From contig JAUCBJ010009021.1 in assembly GCA_032718475.1 (NCBI GenBank), positions 1 through 29,781 of the forward strand: DNA of 29,781 nt. The letters are read 5' to 3'. The translations under genes were made by a program, and so were the position numbers. The notes beneath the pieces were generated by a model, which saw nothing but the letters and a program-made list of their open reading frames with translations, ran no database searches and was not told the origin of the DNA. Source of the stretch: Nemertoderma westbladi. Taxonomy: Eukaryota; Xenacoelomorpha; Nemertodermatida; Nemertodermatidae. The stretch's first letter is position 1; every line of letters starts with the position of its first letter. Shown here piece after piece: positions 1 through 8,453 of the stretch.

Positions 1-227
1 GTAATCAATCGAATAATACAGTAGGCTTGACCGCAAATAAATTTAAGCCCACGAATCCAGTCTCCCGGTGTTATAAACGGGTCATTTGGACGCGCATGGA
101 CTGGCTTCGGCTAATGTTTTTGGTTTGTTTTGTATTAAATCTTATCATCTTATAAAAGGCAGATTATCAATAAAGACATATAAATTTCGGCAGGTTAAAC
201 TGCTGAAGGTCTATAAAAGCGCGTACA
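1..227 (+). mobile_element. Partial LTR of the element-A family (U5 side)
   Basis: The reverse complement of this stretch aligns by eye with the first ~220 bases of the element A LTR at 13747. Shared blocks include CATTAGCCGAAGCCAG, GGGAGACTGGATTCG and GCAGTTTAACCTGCC. The match ends at GCGCGTACA, equivalent to the TGTTCGCGC terminus of element A, so the LTR end falls at 227. The copy is inverted relative to element A, clearly more diverged than element A's own two LTRs, and cut by the window edge. The sequence after 227 does not resemble element A's leader, which suggests a solo or 3' LTR. Inference from hand alignment. Confidence 0.75.
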
Positions 228-322
228 CATGCCATGGATTGTATTTATGTTATTATATCTGTCATTTACCTGAGATAGCAATACAACACTTATAGTAGAG
301 TCAATACAGGAAGGATGTTGGG

Positions 323-451
323 ATGTTGGATTTCAAGAATTATGTCTGGGCTGGAATAGCAATACTGGTTGCCTATTACAGTACAATTCCTCTCTGGTTA
401 GTCTACAGCCACAACTCCAAGCCAGCTAGCTCCACACCAGCAGAGACTTGA
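323..451 (+). CDS. Micro-ORF, 42 aa, predicted single-pass membrane peptide
   Basis: ATG at 323, TGA at 449-451. Residues 7-28 (starting YVWAGIAILVAYY and running to WLVY) form one hydrophobic, aromatic-rich helix long enough to cross a membrane. A short N-terminus (MLDFKN) and a polar Ser/Pro/Lys tail flank it. Upstream, CAATACAG just before GAAGG could be a 3' splice site, and AATAAA lies at 524-529, about 75 bases after the stop, as expected for a short 3' UTR. Size and shape recall small mitochondrial or ER membrane subunits, but I do not recognise a family. An alternative is chance: a 42-codon ORF is common, although the composition and poly(A) signal argue against it. An ATG at 314 in another frame gives a 14-codon ORF and could lower translation of this one. 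Confidence 0.45.
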   Translation: MLDFKNYVWAGIAILVAYYSTIPLWLVYSHNSKPASSTPAET

Positions 452-523
452 CCAATAATCATTCCCAGCAACTACTGTAGCTGCCTTACACACACATCCT
501 TCCATCGTACCAGCATGTTAGCC

Positions 524-529
524 AATAAA
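524..529 (+). promoter_or_regulatory. Candidate poly(A) signal AATAAA for the micro-ORF
   Basis: Canonical AATAAA hexamer 73 bases past the stop of the 42-aa ORF, followed by AT-rich DNA. The hexamer is frequent in AT-rich sequence, so only its spacing supports it. Confidence 0.35.
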
Positions 530-794
530 TGAGCAGTATTTAATGAGAATCAATTTTTTATGACGTTTTAATTACTTTAGATCAATTAAAGACACAATTA
601 ATAAAGTAAATCACTTGAACTAATTAAAAACTATAATAGAATGGCGTATGTGGATTACATCTGTATAATTTTTAAGTATAATTATTTAAATCTTATACTG
701 TAAAACAATTAATTTCCTTTAAAAGGCAGGTTGAAAATGGTGTTTTTACCGTAATCAACTTAATTAACTAATTAACTGCTATTATCTTAGCTTC

Positions 795-1105
795 TCGAAG
801 GCCACACGGAAATTCTACTTGGAAAATTTCTAAACTTTTGCCAAACAACATGTGTACCAAGTTTGGATAGATTTCATCAAAGATTGGCTGAGTTATTAAC
901 GTTTAAAATTGGACGCGACAGAACGACAGAACGACAGGTTGATTAATGGTACCACTACGCTAAGGCTCACTCACTTCGTGGCTCGCCCCACAGGTTGATT
1001 AATGGTACCACTACGCTAAGGCTCACTCACTTCGTGGCTCGCCCCACAGGTTGATTAATGGTACCACTACGCTAAGGCTCACTCACTTCGTGGCTCACCC
1101 CACAG
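795..1105 (+). repeat. Dispersed repeat, left copy of an inverted pair, ending in three 56-bp units
   Basis: This copy holds a core around ACATGTGTACCAAGTTTGG, then GACAGAACGACAGAACGACAGG (an 8-bp tandem), then three direct 56-bp units starting at 935, 991 and 1047. Each unit contains GGTACCACTACGC and a GGCTCACTCACTTCGTGGCTC stretch. The reverse complement occurs once at 5203-5420, with roughly 90% or higher identity by eye but only one 56-bp unit. Related cores occur at 7381-7434. It behaves like a short interspersed element family with tandem growth in this copy. No coding capacity is seen. Confidence 0.85.
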
Positions 1106-2560
1106 TATAAATACTTGGAACCAGGGGCGTATCCAGGATTTTTCTTGGGTGAGGGCAAACTTTTGGAATTTCTAACAATGTGCCTTATATACTGTAGTGT
1201 CATAATTCAGTGCCGACTCCCCGACAATTTTTCTACAAATTTCACTCGAGAATGTTTCTACATGAGAATACGAGAAATTTTTTGAAAAGAGATACACTAT
1301 TATACACTACACTATTACATAATACAAAAATTATTATGCACAGAAATTTTGCATCAGAGCTAATAAACAATATTATATTTCTTATTGCAGTAGTCCTACT
1401 GTACATACAGTACTGTAATATACTACACTACAGGTAGGCTTGCTTGTATACCAAATATGTTTAATAATTTGAAGTATATAAGCAGATATGATTATATGTA
1501 TTATGTACATTATATATGTAGATTATATATGTAGATACAGTAGATGGGATGGTTTACCAGTAATTTATATTATTGATCTTACTTTTTTTCTTCTGTGCTT
1601 CTCTTATAACAATAATCATCCATGTTACTATACGAGCGACATGTGGTCCCGTAGTTCAACGTTCAGTGAAAAATTAATCAACCATTACATTATTAACTCT
1701 ATTACAAAATGTACTACCATGTTACAGGAGCGTGTTAGTAATTCTACCATAAACGCTGGGTTATATATAGGGTTAGTTTATTTATTCGCCTTAACTTTGT
1801 AATTCACTGTAATTCACTAATTCAAGAATCATAACAAATGTTTAAAAAAATGTTGGGGGGTGGGGCTGGGGGCGGGGGGGACTAACCCCCCTCCCCTGGT
1901 TCTGCAGTACTGTCGACTGAGATCAAAGACTCATCAACGGAATGTCACATGTTGGCGGATTCAATCCGCTATGCGCTCCCATGACACCACTAGAAGGGTT
2001 AGTTGGTACCGAGCAACACAGACAGGGGGCGATAAGTTTTGTACTTATTCCTACTATTGTAGTACATTTATGGATATTGTGCATCAGTTGTCAGTCAGTA
2101 TATTATGTTAACATCATTACATAGACTTTATTATTACTGTATACAACGGAAAGATACCAAGCGACGTTTTCGCCTCTGCCCAAATCCTTTCCGAACCCTC
2201 ATAGTGAACCTAACCAGTAACCCGCGCTTACCGGAGAATTCAATTACCAACTCGTAACCCGTAACATTTCTTTCACTGTGTTTTTTGTCTCATGTTGCAG
2301 ATTAATGGTTTCCAATGATGTTGTTTATTAACCAAGATAATAATTATTAAATGCATTTAAATGTGAAGTGTCATATCGGTAAAGTTATGTTGTGTATTGT
2401 AGTGACCAATTGAGAAAGTGACTTCTATTACAGTATAATAATCTATTGGGCATTGGGCATGCGACCTTTTGGGCATGGGCAAGTGGCTGTTAACCGTTAA
2501 TCCGGGTAGTTTGATTAACAATGCAGCAATGATGAAGTAAAAAGCAGGTTATGTTGAAAA
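1106..2560. other. AT-rich stretch without a supported gene
   Basis: The longest reading frames (for example 1488-1802) have low-complexity, AT-driven composition and no recognisable domain. A G-rich tract lies at 1849-1880 followed by a C-rich tract, a possible G-quadruplex or hairpin. I see nothing else to annotate. Confidence 0.5.
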
Positions 2561-2570
2561 ATAGCAAGAC

Positions 2571-2745
2571 ATTAAAAATATATCGCGGGAAAAAATATCG
2601 CGTGTTGAAAAATATCGATAAAATGGGAGTTCAAAACATATCGTGAGTAAAAATATCGAAAATAAAAAATATCGACAGTAAAAATATCGAGAGTTCGAGA
2701 GTAAAAATATCGAGAGTAAAAATATCGAGAGTAAAAATAACAGTC
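2571..2745. repeat. Minisatellite, ~15-bp unit AAAAATATCGAGAGT
   Basis: Irregular tandem copies of AAAAATATCG with AGAGT, GAGTA or TGTTG spacers. Copies near the right end are almost identical (AGAGTAAAAATATCG), those at the left are diverged. This is the usual picture of a minisatellite growing at one end. Confidence 0.85.
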
Positions 2746-2907
2746 CCCCAGTCAGAGGGATGAATTGACAGATATTTATTTTAAAAATGTAGATAATTAT
2801 TCTTCCCCCAAAAAACCATGCCCCTTTTTTATGACCTCCCCCACCAACAAATCCCTCTTAGGGAAATTTACTTTATTTTATCTTTTAGATTCAATAATCC
2901 CCATAAC

Positions 2908-3510
2908 AATGGCGATGATCCGGGAACTCAAACTGATCTCGGGTACCGATGATGTTGTCTTTGTGTTTCACAACAACCTCCCCTGTATCATAAACTCATA
3001 AACTCTCTACAAAAAGGATTATCTACCGCGATCCGGAGGTTCTATTGATTACTTCAGAGTCGCGGTTTCTACGGACGGGAACCGCGTTGCCTCGGGAACC
3101 TATAGGGGTGGGTCGGTGACTGTCTGGGAGTGGGGAGCGACTGGTTGGAGGGTCGTAGTGGAGGTAGCGGAGAGGGAGTTAGGGGTTGGTGGGGGGGGGG
3201 GGGTGAATGGAGGGCGGGAATATACATAAATCCCTCCAACCGGGACGTCATAGCAACATGTGGGTCCAACAGGGGGATTTCATTAATATCAATACTGGTA
3301 GGAAATATAAGAGGTTTCTAACTGGGTGGGGCATTCTGGGAGGGTTTGGTGTGTTAGGTTCAACGGGTCCCGGTTAGCCAGCTGTTCGGATGATAGTACA
3401 GTAAAAGTTTGGCTGACTGGAACCCGGGCAGTTAGGAACACAATGCCCGATATTGTCCTTTTGAACGCCAAAATTTCATTGCCAGAACAAAATCTAGCTG
3501 CATTTTCCCC
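2908..3510 (+). pseudogene. Broken WD40-repeat gene (at least three blades)
   Basis: Three WD40-like blades read in order but in different frames. Blade 1 (from 3047) reads VAVSTDGNRVASG...SVTVWEW. Blade 2 (about 3205-3300) reads INPSNRDVIATCGSN. Blade 3 (about 3329-3420) reads GHSGRVWCVRF...CSDDSTVKVW with the classic GH start and near-WD end. The first frame change coincides with a run of 13 G at 3191-3203, the second lies between 3300 and 3329. An in-frame fragment LISGTDDVVFVF at 2935-2970 may be a fourth blade. WD40 proteins are beta-propeller scaffolds for protein contacts; the parent protein cannot be named. The frameshifts argue for a pseudogene, though length error in the G run could explain one of them. 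Confidence 0.7.
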
Positions 3511-3862
3511 ATAGACTAACATAGGAAAAAATATGAATGCTAAGCGCATTTGATACATAATTATCGCATTTTAAAATTTATAACACTGAATTCCTTGCAA
3601 AATATAATGGAGAGTGCTCTAACAACTGCCAAGCGACTAATTGGGTTAATCAATTATCCATTATTACTAAGTATAATTACCAACCTACGGCTATAATAAA
3701 CAATGTAGAGGGAGTCAGAGTGGTGAACTTTGTAAAGTTTGAAGTGTAGTGAGTTGCTCAGTGTGAGTGTTAGTGTTGCTTCAACTAAATGTCACAGATC
3801 TATTTTTGGAACGAAATTAAAAAGGAAAATATTTGCATGATTCCTTGGTTACATAACAATGT

Positions 3863-4114
3863 TTGTTTAATTGTGAGTCAAAGAAAGTAATTGAGCATTA
3901 TTATGCAGTTGTGTGGACCAATCATGGCCCCACAACAAAGAAAGTAATTGAGACTTATAATAAGGGTGAAGGAAATTGTTACCAAGGAATGGTGAAGGAT
4001 ACTCAGTACCTAGAACGTTCTGAAGCAGTGTTAATTGAACACCAAAAACATTTTTTCAAACAAAACCATGGATATCATGAAGTCTCTTGGACTGACAACA
4101 ACGGATGGTGAAGG
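3863..4114 (+). pseudogene. Possible coding remnant, unknown
   Basis: An 82-codon open frame without an ATG start (opens at TTG) reads as plausible mixed-charge protein, with KKVIEHYY and KKVIETYN 19 residues apart. That echo comes from a 17-bp direct repeat, CAAAGAAAGTAATTGAG, at 3879-3895 and 3936-3952. A Cys, several His and Lys-rich segments are present but no family motif that I recognise. It could be a partial exon, a transposon remnant or chance. Between 3511 and 3862, and in most of 4115-4555, I see no gene. A GC-richer frame at 4330-4500 (with WSALLTRYKAH) may be another unidentified remnant. Confidence 0.25.
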
Positions 4115-4555
4115 GGAATGTTTATTAAACCAAGATTTCTGGGCTGGAAATATCACTACCCGGCCTGTAGTGATGAGTTTTTTTTGTCCCCACCATCCCA
4201 TGCCTATTTACTTTTACATGTTCTTGTACTAACGTACAAGTATGTGATAGGCGTCTCATGGTCAGCTATCTCACTAAATTATGCTGCTGGCAAAGAGGAA
4301 AGGTCAAGCCTCCCCCAGTCAATTAACATATGGTCCTGAAGAATGCGGGGATGTTGCACGGGAGTGGAGGACCGTTTATGGCGATGTGGTGATGTGGAGT
4401 GCGCTCCTCACTCGGTACAAGGCGCATAGCTCTCGACTGCGCGATTTCCGGATTCTGGCCGTTTCCGGATTGGCCCGTCCACTATCTAACAGTGTGGGGC
4501 GAGATTCGTGCGCTGCTAGCCTGTCGTCTTATAGCGCTCGACAAGAAACCCGGCA

Positions 4556-5048
4556 TCTCATTGCCTCAGTGAGGCATAGTCTGTGCCTCAGTGAGGCATA
4601 GTCTGTGCCTCAGTGAGGCACAGTCTGTGCCTCGGTGAGGCATAGTCTGTGCCTCAGTGAGGCACAGTCTGTGCCTCGGTGAGGCATAGTCTGTGCCTCA
4701 GTGAGGCATAGTTTGTGCCTCAGTGAGGCATAGTCTGAGCCTCAGTGAGGCATAGTCTGTGCTTCAGTGCCTCAGTGAGGCATAGTCTGAGCCTCAGTGA
4801 GACATAGTCTGAGTCTCAGTGAGGCATAGTCTGTGCCTTAGTGCCTCAGTGAGGCATAGTATGTGCTTCAGTGCCTCAGTGAGGCATAGTCTGAGCCTCA
4901 GTGAGACATAGTCTGAGTCTCAGTGAGGCATAGTCTGTGCCTCAGTGCCTCAGTGAGGCATAGTCTGAGCCTCAGTGAGGCATAGTCTGAGCCTCAGGGA
5001 GGCATAGTCTGTGCCTCAGTGAGGCATAGTCTGTGCCTCAGTGAGGCA
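4556..5048. repeat. Palindromic satellite, 22-bp unit GTGCCTCAGTGAGGCATAGTCT
   Basis: About 22 tandem copies of a 22-bp unit. Each unit contains GCCTCA-G-TGAGGC, a near-perfect palindrome with 6-bp arms and one central base, so each unit can fold into a hairpin. Variants (GAGCCTCAG, GAGACATAG) recur in blocks, pointing to higher-order duplication of several units at a time. No genes flank it and no spacer diversity exists. Confidence 0.95.
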
Positions 5049-5051
5049 TTG

Positions 5052-5090
5052 TGAAATCGCGGTTTAAATTGAAACATCTCAACTTGTTTT
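5052..5090. repeat. Dispersed AATCGCGGTTTAMATTGAAACATCTC repeat
   Basis: The same block follows at 8895-8935, where a shorter second copy (ATCGTGGTTTACATTGAA) precedes it at 8865-8882. Identity is high over about 38 bases. The origin is unknown; probably part of a larger dispersed family. Confidence 0.6.
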
Positions 5091-5202
5091 ATTTCGAAAA
5101 ATAGCCCCAAAACACGAAATTTGCCATAGGCGCAATGATAAAACACTATTAATTTATTGATTAATTAATTGGCGTGCAAGCTAAATGACTGTTAGTTAAA
5201 CA

Positions 5203-5420
5203 GTGTGTGGGGCGAGCCACTAAGTGAGTGAGCCTTAGCGTAGTGGTACCATTAATAAACCTGTCGTTCTGTCGTTCTGTCGCGTTTTTTTTCAGTATTT
5301 TATTTTAAACGTTAATAACTCGGCCAATCCTTGATGAAATCTATCCAAACTTGGTACACATGTTGTTTGGCAAAAGTTTGAAAATTTTCCAAGTAGAATT
5401 TGCGTGGGGCCTTCGTGCAG
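5203..5420 (-). repeat. Dispersed repeat, right copy of the inverted pair
   Basis: Reverse-complement copy of 795-1105, including one 56-bp unit, the GACAGAACGACAG tandem, the ACATGTGTACCAAGTTTGG core and the outer CGAAGGCC end. It carries a short insertion of T-rich DNA at 5285-5305 that the left copy lacks. The pair bounds 4.6 kb, but I find no convincing target duplication, so a single foldback element is not proven. Confidence 0.8.
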
Positions 5421-5832
5421 AATCAGTGTAACTGTTATTGCAGTTATAATAAATTTATTTATCCAAATTTAAAATGCGTTAAATTATTATTACTGTAGGA
5501 TAAATCAGCTGGGTTTCTGACAAATTTTGCAATTCTGCATGTACCATGTGTACCGGTACTGTCAGGCTGTACTCAATCCCTGAATCGAGAATCCTGCAAT
5601 CAGCCAATACTGCAGTACTGGTCAGCCGGTACCATACACTGCAGACATGCCATATCATGTAATCTAATTAAACATGGCCCCGGAACCCTTGCGGTGATTA
5701 TAGTTTAGGCCTAATTAGCCCAGTACCGGCACCGGTAATAATAATATAATAGTTTAGATAGTTACCGCTAATCATTCAGTCATTGGCACGGTACACCGTA
5801 TTGCTGTACTGCCGTTGTAGTGCGCACCGTAG
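5421..5832. other. Noncoding DNA rich in GGTACC/ACCGGT motifs
   Basis: No supported gene. Many short GTACCGGTAC, CCGGTACC and TACTGCAGTA palindromes, which also occur near the edges of element A. I cannot assign them a role. Confidence 0.4.
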
Positions 5833-5840
5833 GTACCACC

Positions 5841-5902
5841 CATGGCCTACTACACACAGGCCATGACAAGGACTTTGCTGTGAAATTAGCGTAGGCTGAC
5901 TG
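5841..5902 (+). repeat. Left terminal inverted repeat
   Basis: 62-bp terminus. Its first 25 bases contain a sub-terminal hairpin, CATGGCC and GGCCATG arms around an 11-base loop, which could be a transposase-binding structure. Confidence 0.9.
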
Positions 5903-6020
5903 TGCTGATTATGGTACTGTCAGACTGTGGTACCTAAGCTATATACTGTTAGGTATATTGCTGTATTGGGGTGGGGTTAGGAATAATCCATTTGTTTTAG
6001 CATTGAACTGTTGAATCCCC

Positions 6021-6569
6021 TTATTTATTATAAAACCATTGGAAATATTCGCAAATGCCACTCCATTACTGTCTGAAACGCTCCCGACAGTCCGATGTAT
6101 CTGGACCCGAGCAGCCGAGTTGCTTCAAGAGGTGATTAACGGGGGAATACTACGGAATTGCTTGTTTGTCAGTACGATTCTATTTGGGTATTTACTACAC
6201 TCAGACACTGGGAATACGGCGGTCGGTCAGATCGTAATGCGGGCCACTGCCAAGTTCCTCATGCCTCACTCCGGTCACCCACCTTGGAGTGCGGTGGGAA
6301 GAGTCCCACTTACTGACTTACGTCGACGACTGGACGAATCGACGAGGATTGTGATCTGGGTTTAGCGGCGGCCCGGATCCTGGGATCGCCTGGGGGAAAT
6401 GGTTGAACGTTGGGCAGACGTTATCGCACTGGATTACGTTCTCTGTGACGCGAAAGTGTGAAGCGAATTCGTTGTCGAATTGGGTCGGAAGCTGCGGGAA
6501 TTCTACTGTTCTACGGGAGTAAACCGCAGCGGTCCGGTGACTACGGACGGATACTACTGGGATAAGCAG
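6021..6569 (+). pseudogene. Decayed unknown coding exon inside the TIR element
   Basis: One frame stays open for about 180 codons apart from TAG at 6363-6365 and TGA near 6462. The protein-like character continues across both stops (…TRIVIWV stop RRPGSWDRL…VLCDAKV stop SEFVVEL…), and CAG/GTATTT at 6567-6573 would make a good splice donor. The frame is clearly GC-richer than its surroundings. Tryptophan, arginine and acidic residues are frequent, and a hydrophobic segment (CLFVSTILFGYLL) lies early. There is no ATG start, so it is a partial exon. I do not recognise it; a transposase remnant is possible but no DDE or zinc-finger pattern is visible. Confidence 0.45.
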
Positions 6570-6790
6570 GTATTTCGATCGAGTTTCTCGTATTCTCGAT
6601 GCTCGAGGCGGATAGAGAGTTGGTTGTGTTGGGCGGTGTTGTTCAATTCTATCAAACATATTAAATAATTGGTAAAATAATAAAAACACACCAGATAAAG
6701 ATACTGAGCTTATGGTAAAGAGATAGGCCGAACTTACAATTTCCAAATAGATTGTTCATATAATAAATATATTTTTGGTATTTGATTTCA

Positions 6791-7046
6791 AGATAGGGGG
6801 GGGGGGGGGGAACTGGACGCAATAAAAATTCATCCCTCTCCAGGGGAAATTGGACGCAAATAACAACAGCTGATTACTCTCAAAAATAAAACTGTAACCT
6901 GTTCTATTGTGTTTACTTTATTGTTTTGGTTAAAATAACGTGCCACTGTAACCTGCTCCTTTCCCAAAATTTAGAAATTAATATTGAGGCGGGATATTAA
7001 TTCGCCAAGATGGGATTTGCGTCCAGTCCCACCCCCCTCCTATCTC
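6791..7046. mobile_element. MITE, 256 bp, 9-bp target duplication (MULE-like)
   Basis: Starts AGATAGG followed by 15 G and AACTGGACGCAA. Ends TTGCGTCCAGTCCC, a C-rich tract and CCTATCTC, the reverse complement apart from the length and purity of the G run. TTGATTTCA is present on both sides (6782-6790 and 7047-7055). A 9-bp duplication with G-rich long terminal repeats is typical of Mutator-like MITEs. It contains no ORF and sits inside the 5841-7685 element, so it inserted later. Confidence 0.8.
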
Positions 7047-7139
7047 TTGATTTCACTAAAAAATAGAATACATTGCATTTTACTGTTATAATTACTGTAT
7101 TGAATAAAATAATTAATTGATTGTTTATTAAACCGTGCT

Positions 7140-7445
7140 AAGCACGTTGAACTGGAGCTCTAACAATTCCCCACTAGCGGCAGGCAGGAACTGTAAAAGT
7201 CTCTGTAGAATTTCTAATTAAGCAATGCTCTTAGGTAACTACTACTAAATTTCAGATGAATCTGATCTTTGGTTCTATAATTACAGCTATTTTTACGTTT
7301 CTGTTAATTCGCCCCCTAGCGGCAGACCGGGGAACTGTAGAAGTCTGTCTGTGTGTAGAATTTCTAAATTTTTTATAGACTACATGTGTACCAAGTTTGG
7401 TTCCATTTCATCCATGATTGACCGACTTATTAGCTTTTCAAACAT
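7140..7445 (+). repeat. Two tandem copies of the 'CTAGCGGCAG' repeat family
   Basis: Each copy starts around CCCCACTAGCGGCAG or CGCCCCCTAGCGGCAG, continues with GGGGAACTGTAGAAGTCT and TAGAATTTCTAA. The second ends in ACATGTGTACCAAGTTTGG, the core also found at 849-900 and inverted at 5318-5370. This joins two repeat groups of the window into one family. Confidence 0.7.
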
Positions 7446-7926
7446 TCCTGCCACAAACATAGCCAGAGGCAGCCACAAACAAATAAAAGCTGCAGGAACT
7501 CGAGCGTTAATTAATTTATTAATTATTAAATACTGTTTCAATTAAATTCTTTACGAAAATCTAGTCATCTTCTTTTAAATATGGACCCTGCATTCATGGA
7601 AAATATAATATTTGATAATTCATCAGTCAGCCTACGCTAATTTCACAGCAAAGTCCTTGTCATGGCCTGTGTGTAGTAGGCCATGGTACCACCCTACTAC
7701 CGGTACCGGCTGACCGCGTGACCGGTGGCAACTAGCACTTCAGCACTTGCACAGCAACAGCACTACCGGCGATACACAGGTTGAAATTTATGTAGAGTTT
7801 GCTCAACAGTACAGATATAAAATAGTTATCTAAATTATATATATTACTATTGACAAGTATTGAAATATATACCGTTATTCGTGTTATCAGTATTTGCAAC
7901 ATCTGACATTGAAGAGGTGAGAGAAG

Positions 7927-8453
7927 ATGAATACCGGCACTCAACAAAACCAACGCTTATCACAGGTCGGTATGGTTACCTCGAAACCGGCGCGACTGTC
8001 CACTCGAATACAACTTCAATACACAAACGCCAACAATAAACTGAAAGCGAATCGAACGTCTTCAGAAGAATCTGTCATTGGGACGAAGAAAAGGAAGCCG
8101 AAACCACGGGAATGGACCACAGCTAAGATTGAATGCTCCCATTGTCAGAGTTCCTGGACCGAAATTGAAACACCAATTGCCGATGGGCTTGATCTCTCAA
8201 ACCAAAACTTCCTCTGCGGGGTTTGCGCGGCAGTAAAGATTGAAAGTCTGGAAGCTGGCATCCCTAGGTATTATTATTATAAAGAGCGTCAGCCTGCGTT
8301 TAATAAATATATTTTAATACAAAACAGGTCGAACGCAAAGAGGCTTATAATGAAGACGAGTACTGCATTGATTATATTCCTATAAACCACCTGGCTTTGC
8401 ATATTGAACGTGCGTTTGGAAATAAGTTCGTGCTACCCTTCCGTGGGTGGTAG
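7927..8453 (+). CDS. Zinc-finger-like protein, probably two exons
   Basis: ATG at 7927 opens a frame rich in Lys/Arg/Ser for ~75 residues (a KKRKPKPREW patch could be a nuclear signal). A candidate zinc site follows: CSHC at about residues 77-80 and CGVC about 23 residues later, after WTEIE...LSNQNFL. The frame then weakens after about residue 115 (AGIPR). Downstream at 8328-8453 a different frame reads well-composed protein (YNEDEYCIDYIPINH… to FRGW stop). A splice is likely: acceptor ACAG at 8324-8327, donor either GCA/GTAAAG at 8233 (in phase, 95-bp intron) or AG/GTATTA at 8268 (better site, out of phase). Paired CxxC sites occur in PHD-like and LINE ORF1 zinc fingers; I cannot decide between a host gene and a transposon ORF. 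Confidence 0.5.

Larger units (their letters stand above)
5841..7685. mobile_element. DNA transposon, 62-bp perfect TIRs, 8-bp target duplication (hAT-like or other)
   Basis: Bases 5841-5902 are the exact reverse complement of 7624-7685, 62 of 62 by eye. The element starts CATGGCCTAC and ends GTAGGCCATG. GTACCACC directly precedes it (5833-5840) and directly follows it (7686-7693). An 8-bp duplication is the habit of hAT, P and Merlin families; the long inverted repeat would also fit a MULE. The interior holds a decayed ORF (6021-6569), a nested MITE and LINE/SINE-like repeat copies, but no recognisable transposase, so it is probably non-autonomous. Perfect terminal repeats suggest recent activity or gene conversion. 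Confidence 0.85.

Noticed and set aside
1488-1802. 104-aa ORF
   Set aside because: Hydrophobic, Tyr/Ile-rich composition expected from AT-rich noncoding DNA; no motif, start context or neighbouring signal.
3069-3269. Pro-rich minus-strand ORF
   Set aside because: Antisense of the WD40 remnant and its G run.
4556-5048. CRISPR-like array of short palindromic repeats
   Set aside because: Units are contiguous 22-mers with no unique spacers, and the genome is eukaryotic; it is a satellite.
6318-6746. 142-aa minus-strand ORF
   Set aside because: Opposite the GC-rich unknown exon; the plus frame has more protein-like composition and a splice donor. Not excluded, but less likely.
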